A stretch of DNA of 64,000 nt from UBA7672 sp036733305 (GTDB lineage: Bacteria; Pseudomonadota; Alphaproteobacteria; Caulobacterales; Hyphomonadaceae). The notes under the pieces were generated by a model. The model made no database searches and was not told where the DNA came from. It saw nothing but the letters and a program-made list of their open reading frames with translations. The translations under genes and the position numbers were made by a program. Location: assembly GCA_036733305.1 (NCBI GenBank), contig DAINAT010000002.1:56287-120286 (forward strand), read 5' to 3'. Shown piece by piece: positions 8,560 to 16,719 of the stretch. Every line of letters starts with the position of its first letter. Position 1 is the stretch's first letter.

Positions 8560-11196
8560 CTAGAACTTGGCCGTCAGGCTAGCTGAGAACGAGCGGCCGC
8601 GCTCGTAGGTGTTGGCGCTTGTCTTGCCAGCGGACGACATCTGATACTCGACATGATCCTCATTGAGCAGGTTGCGCCCGCTCAAGCCGAGAGTGACCGT
8701 GTTGCCCATCACATCGAGGTCCTTGCGGAACACGAGATCAAGGTTGACGCCCGGATCTTCGATCACCGAGGGAATGCCGCCGAGACCACGACGTGCAATC
8801 CGCTCGTCAACCCAGCCGACAAGAAGCGACAGCGTGGAGCCGTCGCCTTCAAGGCCGAACTCGATGTTGGCGATGTTTTCAGGCGTACCTTGCAGCTGCG
8901 TACCATCCAGCTGGAAGCTGGACGCCGGCACGTAAACCAGGTTGGGCAGCTGGGTGACGTCAACGACCTGCTCGGTCGTGCCGCTGACTTCCGAGAACGT
9001 GTAGGTGTAGTTCACGCCAAGGATGACTTGCGCATTTTCCATGAACGGGACGGCAAATGGCGCGTCGAACTTGGTACGGTACTCAGCCTCGATGCCGTAG
9101 AGCGTGGCTTCGGGGGCGTTGAGGAACTGCGTGGTCGTATCGCCGCCCGAGTTGGAGCTAATGACTTCCTCGATCGGGTTCTGGATTTTCTTGTAGAAGG
9201 CGCTCAGCGTGGTGAACTGGTTGTTGCCGAAATAGTATTCCAGACGCGTATCGAAATTCTCGAACTCGCTATCGCGCAGGTACGGGTTGCCGCGATAGAC
9301 ACGGTCCGTCTCAGGGTCGAAGTAAGCTGAGAAGGCCAGTTCACGGAACTGCGGACGGGCGATCGTCTGCGAGTAAGCGAAGCGGGCTTGCAGATCTTCA
9401 GCGAAGTTCCAGGTCAGCGTAGCCGACGGCAGAACGTAGGAGTTGCTGAGCTGCGTGGCCGGTGCGCGCGGCGGTTCTCCGAACGAGTTGAACGTACGGA
9501 TCACTTCCGTCGCATCTTCATAACGCGCGCCGACGTTGACGTGAACGAGCGGCAGAACGTCGATATCAGCCATCAGGTACGCTGCTTGTTGGCTCATGCG
9601 GCCTTTGTAGCTCGCGTCGGCCGTGGTGTTCTCCGTGAGGACAAAACCGTCGGCTCGGATATTGTCCGGCGAGAACAGGTAATCGACGCGCGCAGCGAGG
9701 CTGCAACCTGTGGCCGGATTATCGATCGGCGTTTCACAACCAGTCGCCAGCTGAGCCGGGAATGGCGTGTCGAAGGTGAACGCACGCTGGTTGTAAACGC
9801 GAACCGAGTTCGAGTACTCGAGACCGCCCTTGATGACTACCTTGCGGTTATCATCCAGCCAGAACGTGTATGTGCCATCCACGCCGCCGCTGATGACCTG
9901 ATCGGTCAGGTCGGAGAAGGTGGTGCCGTTATCCTGCGTCGCACCCGCATCGTAGATCAGCGGGAACAGCGGCGTACGGATGTAGTTTACGAAACGCTCG
10001 TAAGGCGCATCACGGGTCGATTCAGCGTAGGCTGTACGCCAGTCGAGCTGGAAGTCGTCGAAGCCATGCTTGCCGGTGAACTGGAGCGAGGCCAGCTCAC
10101 GCTGGTACCAGGCCGTTGCTTCCGAGTGGACCTCCGGCGTGCCGGCGCGGTTGGCATCGAAGGCGTTCTCGCCGATCTGGGCTTTCTTGGTCGTGCTACG
10201 AACGAACAGGCCGTTGGTAGCAACCTTGTTGTTGCCCCACTCAAGACCGGCGCTGCCGAACGCGTTGAAGACCATATCCCAGTCGCTGGTTTCGACTTGC
10301 GAGTCACGGCGGATGATACCGCCGTTGACTTCCTGGCGGTGAGCCTTCTCGAGACGCTGCTCGCTATCATAGCCAACGACGCCAACGAGGCCGAGTTCCA
10401 TGCCGCCAAGGTCGAACGTGTTGCCGCCCGTGATCTCACCTTCGAAGTCCGGCGACAGGTCGCTGTTCTCGAGAACTGTCAGCGGCGAGTTGACCAGGCT
10501 TTCGCCCAGCGTTTCCAACTGAGACGGCGTGAAGTTGTTGCTGTTCACGCGACGACCGGTGTCGACTGCGAGGCGCAGCGCGTCCGGAATGCGGCGTAGG
10601 GAATGGTCGAAGCCGTACCAGTCTTCCTTGTGACCACGGTACACAGGCGCGGTCTTGCCCGTCGAGGCGGTGTTGCCACCTGTTCCAAGTTTCAGTGTAA
10701 GGAACGGCGAGTCTGGGTTCGACAGCGTGCGCAGGTCGATGATGCCGCCGCCGAACTCGCCCGGATAGTTGGGTGAGAAGGTCTTCTGCACAGTGGCGCC
10801 AGAGAGGATGTTCGACGGGAACAGATCGAGCGGAACCTGACGACGCAGCGGGTCCGGGCTGGGCAGCGCGGAACCGTTCAGAAGCGCTGCCGAGTAGCGA
10901 TCACCGAGACCGCGAACATAGACATAGCGGCCCGACACGACCGAGAGGCCGGTAAGGCGCGTAAGAGCCTGCGCAGCATTCGAATCGCCTGTACGCGCAA
11001 GATCCTCATCCGTGAGGAAGCTCGCGACCGCAGTCGATTCCTGCTGGGGTTCGGGAATGTATTTGCCAAGGACGACGACGACGTCGTTGTCTTCCTGCGG
11101 CTCGGACGGTGTTTCCTGGGCGACGGCAACTGCCGGGGAGATCAGGAAGGTCGTCAGCAGCGCTAGCCTGCGCCACGGCAACAATTTGGCTTTCAT
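8560..11196 (-). CDS. TonB-dependent outer-membrane receptor, paired with duplicated lipoprotein
   Basis: The product is 878 residues with a signal peptide ending VAVAQ, a TonB-box-like DVVVVLGK, a plug domain (about 55-170: LTRLTGLSVVSGRYVYVRGLGDRYS, then LNGSALPSPDPLRRQVPLDLFP) and a 22-strand-type barrel ending with an aromatic, SASLTAKF. The plug motif YVYVRGLGDRYSAALLNG belongs to a proteobacterial receptor subfamily. It lies 73 bases downstream of the lipoprotein gene on the same strand, separated by a stable hairpin, and ends at a strong terminator, so the two form a likely operon. The ligand is unknown. Link to the T2SS is inferred from position only. Confidence 0.92.
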   Translation of the reverse strand: MKAKLLPWRRLALLTTFLISPAVAVAQETPSEPQEDNDVVVVLGKYIPEPQQESTAVASFLTDEDLARTGDSNAAQALTRLTGLSVVSGRYVYVRGLGDRYSAALLNGSALPSPDPLRRQVPLDLFPSNILSGATVQKTFSPNYPGEFGGGIIDLRTLSNPDSPFLTLKLGTGGNTASTGKTAPVYRGHKEDWYGFDHSLRRIPDALRLAVDTGRRVNSNNFTPSQLETLGESLVNSPLTVLENSDLSPDFEGEITGGNTFDLGGMELGLVGVVGYDSEQRLEKAHRQEVNGGIIRRDSQVETSDWDMVFNAFGSAGLEWGNNKVATNGLFVRSTTKKAQIGENAFDANRAGTPEVHSEATAWYQRELASLQFTGKHGFDDFQLDWRTAYAESTRDAPYERFVNYIRTPLFPLIYDAGATQDNGTTFSDLTDQVISGGVDGTYTFWLDDNRKVVIKGGLEYSNSVRVYNQRAFTFDTPFPAQLATGCETPIDNPATGCSLAARVDYLFSPDNIRADGFVLTENTTADASYKGRMSQQAAYLMADIDVLPLVHVNVGARYEDATEVIRTFNSFGEPPRAPATQLSNSYVLPSATLTWNFAEDLQARFAYSQTIARPQFRELAFSAYFDPETDRVYRGNPYLRDSEFENFDTRLEYYFGNNQFTTLSAFYKKIQNPIEEVISSNSGGDTTTQFLNAPEATLYGIEAEYRTKFDAPFAVPFMENAQVILGVNYTYTFSEVSGTTEQVVDVTQLPNLVYVPASSFQLDGTQLQGTPENIANIEFGLEGDGSTLSLLVGWVDERIARRGLGGIPSVIEDPGVNLDLVFRKDLDVMGNTVTLGLSGRNLLNEDHVEYQMSSAGKTSANTYERGRSFSASLTAKF

Positions 11197-11237
11197 GGTG
11201 CTTCAACTTTCAAGAATTTCGGGAGCCGGAAGGAAGC

Positions 11238-11261
11238 GGGCGGCGGATTTCTCCGCCGCCC
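11238..11261 (-). other. Intercistronic hairpin with GAAA tetraloop
   Basis: A perfect 10-bp GC stem (GGGCGGCGGA / TCCGCCGCCC) has a four-base loop that reads GAAA on the minus strand, i.e. in the lipoprotein-receptor mRNA. There is no T run after it, so it is more likely an mRNA stabiliser or attenuator than a complete terminator. Confidence 0.6.
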
Positions 11262-11269
11262 CGGGGACA

Positions 11270-14239
11270 TCAGCAGGATGCCGTTTCCAGTCCGCAGCTC
11301 CAGGTGCGCCACCAATTGTCGGTCGAGTTCCGGACAGCGCCGATATAAGGCGCCGCTGAGAAGAACGAACCCAGCGTGGTCGGGTCGACAGCGGTGCGTG
11401 CCGTTTCGTTAGCACCGTTGACGAAGTTCGCGCGAGCGGTCGACGGCGAAGCCGCGAGCGCCAGCGTGTTCGCGGTGGTGGTCGAGTTGTTCGTACCGCC
11501 GGCGATCAGCGAAGCCGCCGACACGGTCGTCGAACCAATGACCGTTGTCGTAGGTTGCTGCAGGCAGTCGAACAGGATCGAGCTGAAGGTCGGCGGCGTG
11601 GCCGTTTCAGCAGAACCACGGCCCGAACCCGTTTCCGGTTGAACAACCGACAGGCAGCGCGTCGCACCGATGACAACGCCGTTGAAGAAGCGACCCGACG
11701 AGCCCGTGCCGGACGAAGAGTCCAGACCGATACCCTTGAGAGCCGAACCCGTAGCGCTGGTTGCGTTGCCGATCATCGTGAAGTTCGAAATCGTCGGGCG
11801 AGTCAGCAGGTTAACATTCGGGTCTGTCAGGTCGGTTGCGTTGGCTTGATCAACCGAACCACGCATGTTCGAACATTCCACAAGACCATCAGCGCCGCCA
11901 GCCAGATCGCCTTGACCGCCGACCGTACCCGATTGACGAACGATCAGGAACTGCACGTTACCCGCCCAGCCCGAGTCGCAGTCAAGCGAGTCGTCGAGCG
12001 CGCCAGTGATGATGACGTGCTTCATGTTCACCTTGCCGCCGAAGATCTCGATACCGTCGTCGCCGGAGTTGTGAACTTGGACGTTGTCGATCAGCGTGCC
12101 CGAGCCGACACCCGCCAGCGTGATGCCGTTGAGGTCATCGCCAGCAGCAGCCGAGGTCAGGAAGGCGCCCGGATAACGGACTTGCAGGTAGGTGATGCGG
12201 CCGCTGTTGTCGGTGTCGGTCGTTCCGCCATACAGGGCGACACGGCCGGTTGCGTTCGTCACGCCTTCGACTTCGTTCTGGCAAAGCGCCGAGCCCGGAT
12301 CAGTAGCGATGTTACAGCCGCGAATTTTTGCGCGGCCTGCGATGATGAGGCCACCCCATTCGCGGTTGGCAAGCGGGTTGACGCTGGTGCGCGTGATGTC
12401 GAGCAGCGAAGTCATGATGACGGGGGCCGAAGCCGTGCCGTTCACGAAGATCTGGCTGCCGCGGTTGACGAGAAGCATGTCGCCTGCGTCGTTGCCGAAC
12501 AGCGTTACGCCAGGATCGATGGTGAGCGAGGCAGCAACGCCAGCCGTACCCGCGATGCCACGATCAACACCAACGTCCACACGGCCGCTGATTTCATAGT
12601 AGTTGCCGGCGGTCAGGCGAACCGAAGCAGGAACGCCGTTTGCGCCGAGCGCGCCCGAAAGGACACAACGCTTGCGACCGTTGAGGGCAACGCCGAAGTC
12701 CGAGGTGCCCGACGGGCAGCCTGCAGCCGGGAGAAGCTGGATGGTCCAGCCAGCAGCCCAGTTCGATGTAGCATTTTCCGTCGGCGAGAAAGCGCCGATA
12801 TAGTTGGCAGCGTCGAAGAACGCGTTGATCGTCGGCATATTGACAGCCGTACGGGCGGCTTCGGCCGAGCCCGGGAAGAGGCCGCTGGCCAGCGTGTTGA
12901 GCGTGGTGGTCGTGTTGTTTGCGCCCGCAGCGATGAGACCAGCAGCGACTGTGGTCGGCTGGTTCACGCAGTCGAACATCACCGAGTTGAACGTCGGGGC
13001 GCTCGTGCCGGTGGCGGCGTCGCCGCGACCCGAACCGGTTTCCGGTTGAACAACCGAGAGGCAGCGCGTCGAACCGACGACGATGCCGTTGTAGAAGCGT
13101 CCCGACGTGCCCGGCGTGCCGGACGAAGCGTCAAGACCGATACCTTTGAGCGCTGAGCCCGTGGAGCTGGTCGGGAGGCCGACCATGGTGAAGTTGGCGA
13201 TGGTGGGGTTCGTTTGGAGCGTGCCGCTCGTGCTCGAACCAACAAGGTTGGAGCATTCGACGAGGCCATCCGGGCCACCCGCGTTCGCGGTCTGCTTCAC
13301 GACCAGATATTGGACGTTGCCGGTCCAGCCCGAGTCGCAATCGAGGGAGTCATCCAGCGCGCCGGTGATGACGACGTGCTTCATGTTCACGGTGCCGCCG
13401 AACAGCTCGATGCCGTCATCGCCGGAGTTGTGGACCTGGAGATTGTTGATCATGGTGCCCGAACCGACGCCGCCGAGGGTCAGACCATTGAGGTCATCAC
13501 CGGCTGCAGCCGACGTGAGGAACGCGCCCGGATAGCGGATCTGGACGTATTGCAGGCTGCCGCTGTTGTCGGCCGGCGTTGCGCCGCCATACAGGGCCGG
13601 ACGGCCCGTGGCGTTGGTGACGCCTTCCGTTTCGGCTTGGCAGGTCGCCGTGCCCGAAGCGCCGGCGGTGTTGCAGCCGCGAATCGGAGCGCGGCCGAGG
13701 ACGATCACGCCGCCCCACTGACGGTTCGAGACAGAAGCGTCGTTCTGGCCGAGAATGTCTTTGTCGCTGGTGAAGAGGATCGGCTGTGAAACCGTGCCGT
13801 TCGCGAGGATACGGCTGCCGCGGTTGATGATCAGCATGTCGCCGGCGACTGTGCCGTACACACGCGCGCCCGGAGCGATCGTAAGGGTCGCAGCCTGGCC
13901 GCCCGTGGCCGTGCCGGAAGCGCCGACGTCTTTACCGATGTCGACGCGGCCGTTGAGACGATAGACCACGCCGGCCGTGTTGGGCAGCGAGAGGTCGGAG
14001 AGGATTTCGCCAGAGAGCTGGCAGATCGTGTTGGAGCCGAGCGCGCCCTGGTTCGAGGTGCCGGTCGGGCACGAAGCCGTGCCGCCGCCCGTTCCACCGC
14101 CAGTGCCGCCACCGGTGCTGCCGCCGCCCGTGCCCGGGTTGGTCGCGCCAGGCGACGCGATCGACGAACCTTGCGAGCATCCAGCCATGGCCATCGCCAT
14201 CGCGGCGATGCTCGACATCAATAACGTACGCATTCTCAT
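11270..14239 (-). CDS. Large lipoprotein with two tandem homologous domains (likely parallel beta-helix)
   Basis: The ATG at 14239 follows GGAGGGG and gives 989 residues; a longer frame to 14260 lacks this support. The N-terminus MRMRTLLMSSIAAMAMAMAGC has a lipobox with Cys21, then a Gly/Thr-rich linker (about 33-56). The rest is two homologous copies of about 460 residues. Each copy has GRVDIG or GRVDVG, AGDML with NRGS, RQWGG or REWGG then IRGCN, an almost identical block AAAGDDLNG..., HNSGDDGIE, ALDDSLDCDSGW, and LSVVQPETGSGRG. The Gly/Asn/Asp-rich pattern suggests a parallel beta-helix. I infer a surface or secreted lipoprotein, perhaps a T2SS substrate, because it lies between the gsp operon and a prepilin peptidase. 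Function unknown. Confidence 0.9.
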   Translation of the reverse strand: MRMRTLLMSSIAAMAMAMAGCSQGSSIASPGATNPGTGGGSTGGGTGGGTGGGTASCPTGTSNQGALGSNTICQLSGEILSDLSLPNTAGVVYRLNGRVDIGKDVGASGTATGGQAATLTIAPGARVYGTVAGDMLIINRGSRILANGTVSQPILFTSDKDILGQNDASVSNRQWGGVIVLGRAPIRGCNTAGASGTATCQAETEGVTNATGRPALYGGATPADNSGSLQYVQIRYPGAFLTSAAAGDDLNGLTLGGVGSGTMINNLQVHNSGDDGIELFGGTVNMKHVVITGALDDSLDCDSGWTGNVQYLVVKQTANAGGPDGLVECSNLVGSSTSGTLQTNPTIANFTMVGLPTSSTGSALKGIGLDASSGTPGTSGRFYNGIVVGSTRCLSVVQPETGSGRGDAATGTSAPTFNSVMFDCVNQPTTVAAGLIAAGANNTTTTLNTLASGLFPGSAEAARTAVNMPTINAFFDAANYIGAFSPTENATSNWAAGWTIQLLPAAGCPSGTSDFGVALNGRKRCVLSGALGANGVPASVRLTAGNYYEISGRVDVGVDRGIAGTAGVAASLTIDPGVTLFGNDAGDMLLVNRGSQIFVNGTASAPVIMTSLLDITRTSVNPLANREWGGLIIAGRAKIRGCNIATDPGSALCQNEVEGVTNATGRVALYGGTTDTDNSGRITYLQVRYPGAFLTSAAAGDDLNGITLAGVGSGTLIDNVQVHNSGDDGIEIFGGKVNMKHVIITGALDDSLDCDSGWAGNVQFLIVRQSGTVGGQGDLAGGADGLVECSNMRGSVDQANATDLTDPNVNLLTRPTISNFTMIGNATSATGSALKGIGLDSSSGTGSSGRFFNGVVIGATRCLSVVQPETGSGRGSAETATPPTFSSILFDCLQQPTTTVIGSTTVSAASLIAGGTNNSTTTANTLALAASPSTARANFVNGANETARTAVDPTTLGSFFSAAPYIGAVRNSTDNWWRTWSCGLETASC

Positions 14240-14653
14240 GCAGCCCCTCCAGGATATCACTGACGAGCAGCAGTGCGCTGCCCACGTCCCTTGATGGGCG
14301 GAGTACTAAGTTTGCTGATTACAGTTTTAATGACAAAGGCGACATTACACGTCGCATTCTCCACAGCGCTGTTGATGCAGGCTCGATCTCTGCGCCACTG
14401 AGATCATCGCGCCACACTGGTCCGGGTGAAAATCACAGCGCGCACCACATCGTCACATTGCATCGCGCGGCATCGTTGCGATCAGCGCGTGGTCGTTCGC
14501 AAAAAGATGTCTGACGACTGCGTGACTGTCATAAAAACGTAGCTTGCATGTTGCAGCGATGAAGCCTTGGCGCACACCGGAGGCGTGAATGATCTTTCTG
14601 TCGTCCACCAAACCGTGTTCCGGCGCGCGTTATCCTGATCTTGCGCGATAGAC
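14240..14653. promoter_or_regulatory. Divergent promoter region with PhoB-box-like sequences
   Basis: This 414-base non-coding stretch separates the lipoprotein gene (-) and the prepilin peptidase gene (+). Reading the minus strand, 14336-14318 is TTGTCAT-TAAAA-CTGTAAT, close to the PhoB direct repeat CTGTCAT-N4-CTGTCAT (6/7 in each half) but with a 5-base spacer; it ends 79 bases from the lipoprotein ATG. On the plus strand a single full half-site with A-tract, CTGTCATAAAA, lies at 14526-14536. I see no gene in the stretch. Confidence 0.35.
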
Positions 14654-15253
14654 ATGTCTGCTGCGGATTTGAATCCCCCCTCTCCTCTTGCATCACTGGC
14701 CTTGCCCGCGCGCAAAGCCATGATCGCCATGACGGTCGGCGCAGCCGCAGCGCTGATCGGCGTGTGGCTGACGCCCGATGCCCGGCTTGTGGGCGCAGTG
14801 CTTGCGTTTGCACTCGCCTGGGCCGCCGCCGTCGACATTGATCGATTCATTCTTCCCGATCTGTTGACCCTTGGCCTTGTTGTGCTCGGCCTGTGTCTCG
14901 CGCTTGCGAGCGGAATCGATGCAGCTCGGCCGTACATTCTCGGGACGGTTCTGGGATACGGATCGCTCGCAAGCCTTGCATGGATCTACCGTCGTGTACG
15001 CGGCCGCAACGGGCTCGGTATGGGAGACGCCAAGCTGCTCGCTGCTGCAGGGGCCTGGCTTGGATGGGCCGCCCTGCCCTTCGTTATCCTGATCGCATCG
15101 CTGACCTGCCTGATCTCAATCGGCTTACTGGCCGCGATTCAAATGCGATCGACCCCGAAGCAACCGATGTTGGCCGCCTATATTCCCTTCGGCCCTTATC
15201 TCGCTTGCGCGATCTTCATCGTGTGGCTCGCCCAGAAGAGCGGACACGTTTGA
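14654..15253 (+). CDS. Prepilin peptidase (A24 family), short form without N-methyltransferase domain
   Basis: The 199-residue protein has about six hydrophobic segments and both catalytic aspartate motifs of A24 peptidases: AAVDIDRFILPD (about 55-66) and GLGMGDAKL (about 117-125). Bifunctional GspO/PilD enzymes are 270-290 residues and begin with a cysteine-containing cytoplasmic methylase domain; that domain is absent here, so this is a CpaA/TadV-length enzyme. It would cleave leaders such as those of GspG-K, cooperating with the nearby operon. Its stop overlaps the next ATG (TGATG, 15251-15255). Whether it serves the T2SS or another pilus is not shown by sequence. Confidence 0.88.
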   Translation: MSAADLNPPSPLASLALPARKAMIAMTVGAAAALIGVWLTPDARLVGAVLAFALAWAAAVDIDRFILPDLLTLGLVVLGLCLALASGIDAARPYILGTVLGYGSLASLAWIYRRVRGRNGLGMGDAKLLAAAGAWLGWAALPFVILIASLTCLISIGLLAAIQMRSTPKQPMLAAYIPFGPYLACAIFIVWLAQKSGHV

Positions 15254-16059
15254 TGTCCCGCGCCCACAAGAAGACGAGTCCCGTTCCGGCCGGCAAGGCA
15301 AAGCCAGCCCGCCGCAAGATGGATGATCATCTCACAGAGACGTTGGAAGCTCCTGCAGAAGCGCACCCCTCGCCAGCCCCTGAAGCAGGCGCATCCGCCT
15401 CGCCTGTAAAGCTCCTCCCGGCCTCCATCCCGTTTCGCGCCTTCAAGGTTGCGCTTTTGAACATGAAGGAGCTAGGCGCGATCCCTGAACGGATCGACCG
15501 GAGCGTCTGGACAAGCCAGCTGTTCGGCCTGGATCTGCACGGCATGATCAATGCCTACCGCTTCCTGCAGCTGATCGACGGCGACGACCGGCCTACGGAC
15601 CTCTACCGGGATCTTCTGGAATCCATCGAGACGGACGCATGGCCGATCCAGTTGCGGCGCGTACTGGAGACAGCATATGCGCCCCTTCTCGCCAGCAGCA
15701 TGTCTTCGCTGACCGCCGGCGGACTGTTGCACATGTTTCGGCGAATCTATCGCACTCCAAGCGAGGCGACCCGGAAGTGCTGCAGCTTCTTCGTGCATGC
15801 CGGGCGCGAAGCAGCGCTCGATATCGGGCCGTTCCTTCTTACGACTTCGCGGTCCCGCTGGGTGGAAGGGCGGCGCATCGATCGCCGCGACACGGGCGAT
15901 AACGAAGCAGCGGCGTCAAAGTCGCCAGAAAACAATCGCGACCAAGCCCTCTCGGACCTGGTCGCAAAGTTTCCTGCTTATGATGCAAAGTGGCCGGACG
16001 ACGTGAAGCGCTTGTGGTTCAGCGCGTTCAACGACCTGCTTCAGAAGTTCGACGACTGA
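15253..16059 (+). CDS. DUF5343-like protein coupled to prepilin peptidase
   Basis: The ATG at 15253 shares its A with the stop of the preceding gene; longer upstream frames lie inside the peptidase. The product is 268 residues. It has a basic Lys/Pro/Ala-rich N-terminus (about 1-55), then a globular domain starting ASIPFRAFKVALLNMKELGAIPERIDRSVW and continuing with YRFLQLIDGDDRPTDLYRDLLES, a pattern I recognise as DUF5343-like (helical, winged-helix-like). A hydrophilic linker and a C-terminal helix (WPDDVKRLWFSAFNDLLQKFDD) follow. No signal peptide, so cytoplasmic. Function unknown. It meets the next gene tail to tail with no gap. Confidence 0.8.
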   Translation: MSRAHKKTSPVPAGKAKPARRKMDDHLTETLEAPAEAHPSPAPEAGASASPVKLLPASIPFRAFKVALLNMKELGAIPERIDRSVWTSQLFGLDLHGMINAYRFLQLIDGDDRPTDLYRDLLESIETDAWPIQLRRVLETAYAPLLASSMSSLTAGGLLHMFRRIYRTPSEATRKCCSFFVHAGREAALDIGPFLLTTSRSRWVEGRRIDRRDTGDNEAAASKSPENNRDQALSDLVAKFPAYDAKWPDDVKRLWFSAFNDLLQKFDD

Positions 16060-16449
16060 TTAGTCGAGGCTGGCTGTCCGCATCGGCGGCTGATCACCCA
16101 TCGACCAGCGAATCTGCATCCGGACATTATCAATGGCCGCCACTCGCGGAGCGAAGGTCATGCCTTCAACTGTCGATTTGGCCGCCATCCGGAAAACATC
16201 GGACGAACAGTCGCCAATGCGGATCGCATCGGGCTCCCCAGCGACACTGATCGTGAAGCTGACATCGCAACGCCCGCTGAGATCGCGCGAGCCTGCAAGG
16301 CTTGGATATCTGAAGTCGGCGTGCGCTACCGGCTTTATGTCCGAGCTGAAAGCAATGGTGAAGGGTTTGGGCTCAGCCCGCTCATCAGCTGAGGCTGTCG
16401 GCAGAACGCTCGCCACCCCGGCTGCAATCATCGCGTGTAACAGTTTCAT
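16060..16449 (-). CDS. Exported protein resembling a free-standing TonB C-terminal domain
   Basis: The start is taken at ATG 16449, which gives a clean signal peptide MKLLHAMIAAGVASVLPTASA; a TTG six bases upstream is the alternative. After cleavage about 107 residues remain. The core reads FRYPSLAGSRDLSGRCDVSFTISVAGEPDAIRIGDCSSDVFRMAAKSTVEGMTFAPR, close to TonB C-terminal domains (YP..A...G...V.F.I...G......), but there is no membrane anchor or proline-rich arm. Two cysteines could form a disulfide. It may act in the periplasm beside the nearby receptors. Function is inferred only. Confidence 0.75.
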   Translation of the reverse strand: MKLLHAMIAAGVASVLPTASADERAEPKPFTIAFSSDIKPVAHADFRYPSLAGSRDLSGRCDVSFTISVAGEPDAIRIGDCSSDVFRMAAKSTVEGMTFAPRVAAIDNVRMQIRWSMGDQPPMRTASLD

Positions 16450-16458
16450 GATCAAACG

Positions 16459-16476
16459 ATGACAGATTTACAACAG
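16459..16476 (-). promoter_or_regulatory. Candidate PhoB box
   Basis: Minus-strand reading is CTGTTGT-AAAT-CTGTCAT: two halves in direct orientation with a 4-base AT-rich spacer, 5/7 and 7/7 matches to CTGTCAT. It lies 10 bases before the ATG of the 16060-16449 gene and 244 bases before the receptor/phytase-like operon. It is too close to the minus gene for an ordinary promoter unless that mRNA has almost no leader. Confidence 0.35.
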
Positions 16477-16719
16477 ACCGCCAGCGCAATTGGATGATGC
16501 ACCGCAACAAATCGCCTGAGCCTGCGCCCCTCTGCGCAGAGCTCTGAGCAATCAAACGCGTTGCGACCGTCGCCTTTTCCACAGTGTCCAATTGATCACA
16601 GCCGTAATGATCGTTCTGCGTCGTAGCAAAACTGTCGCGTACGCATGAAATAGCGACGCCCTGAAACTGGCGCCGGGGACACGTTCGTGTGGCGCTTCTG
16701 CCAAAGGGACGTCCTGCAT

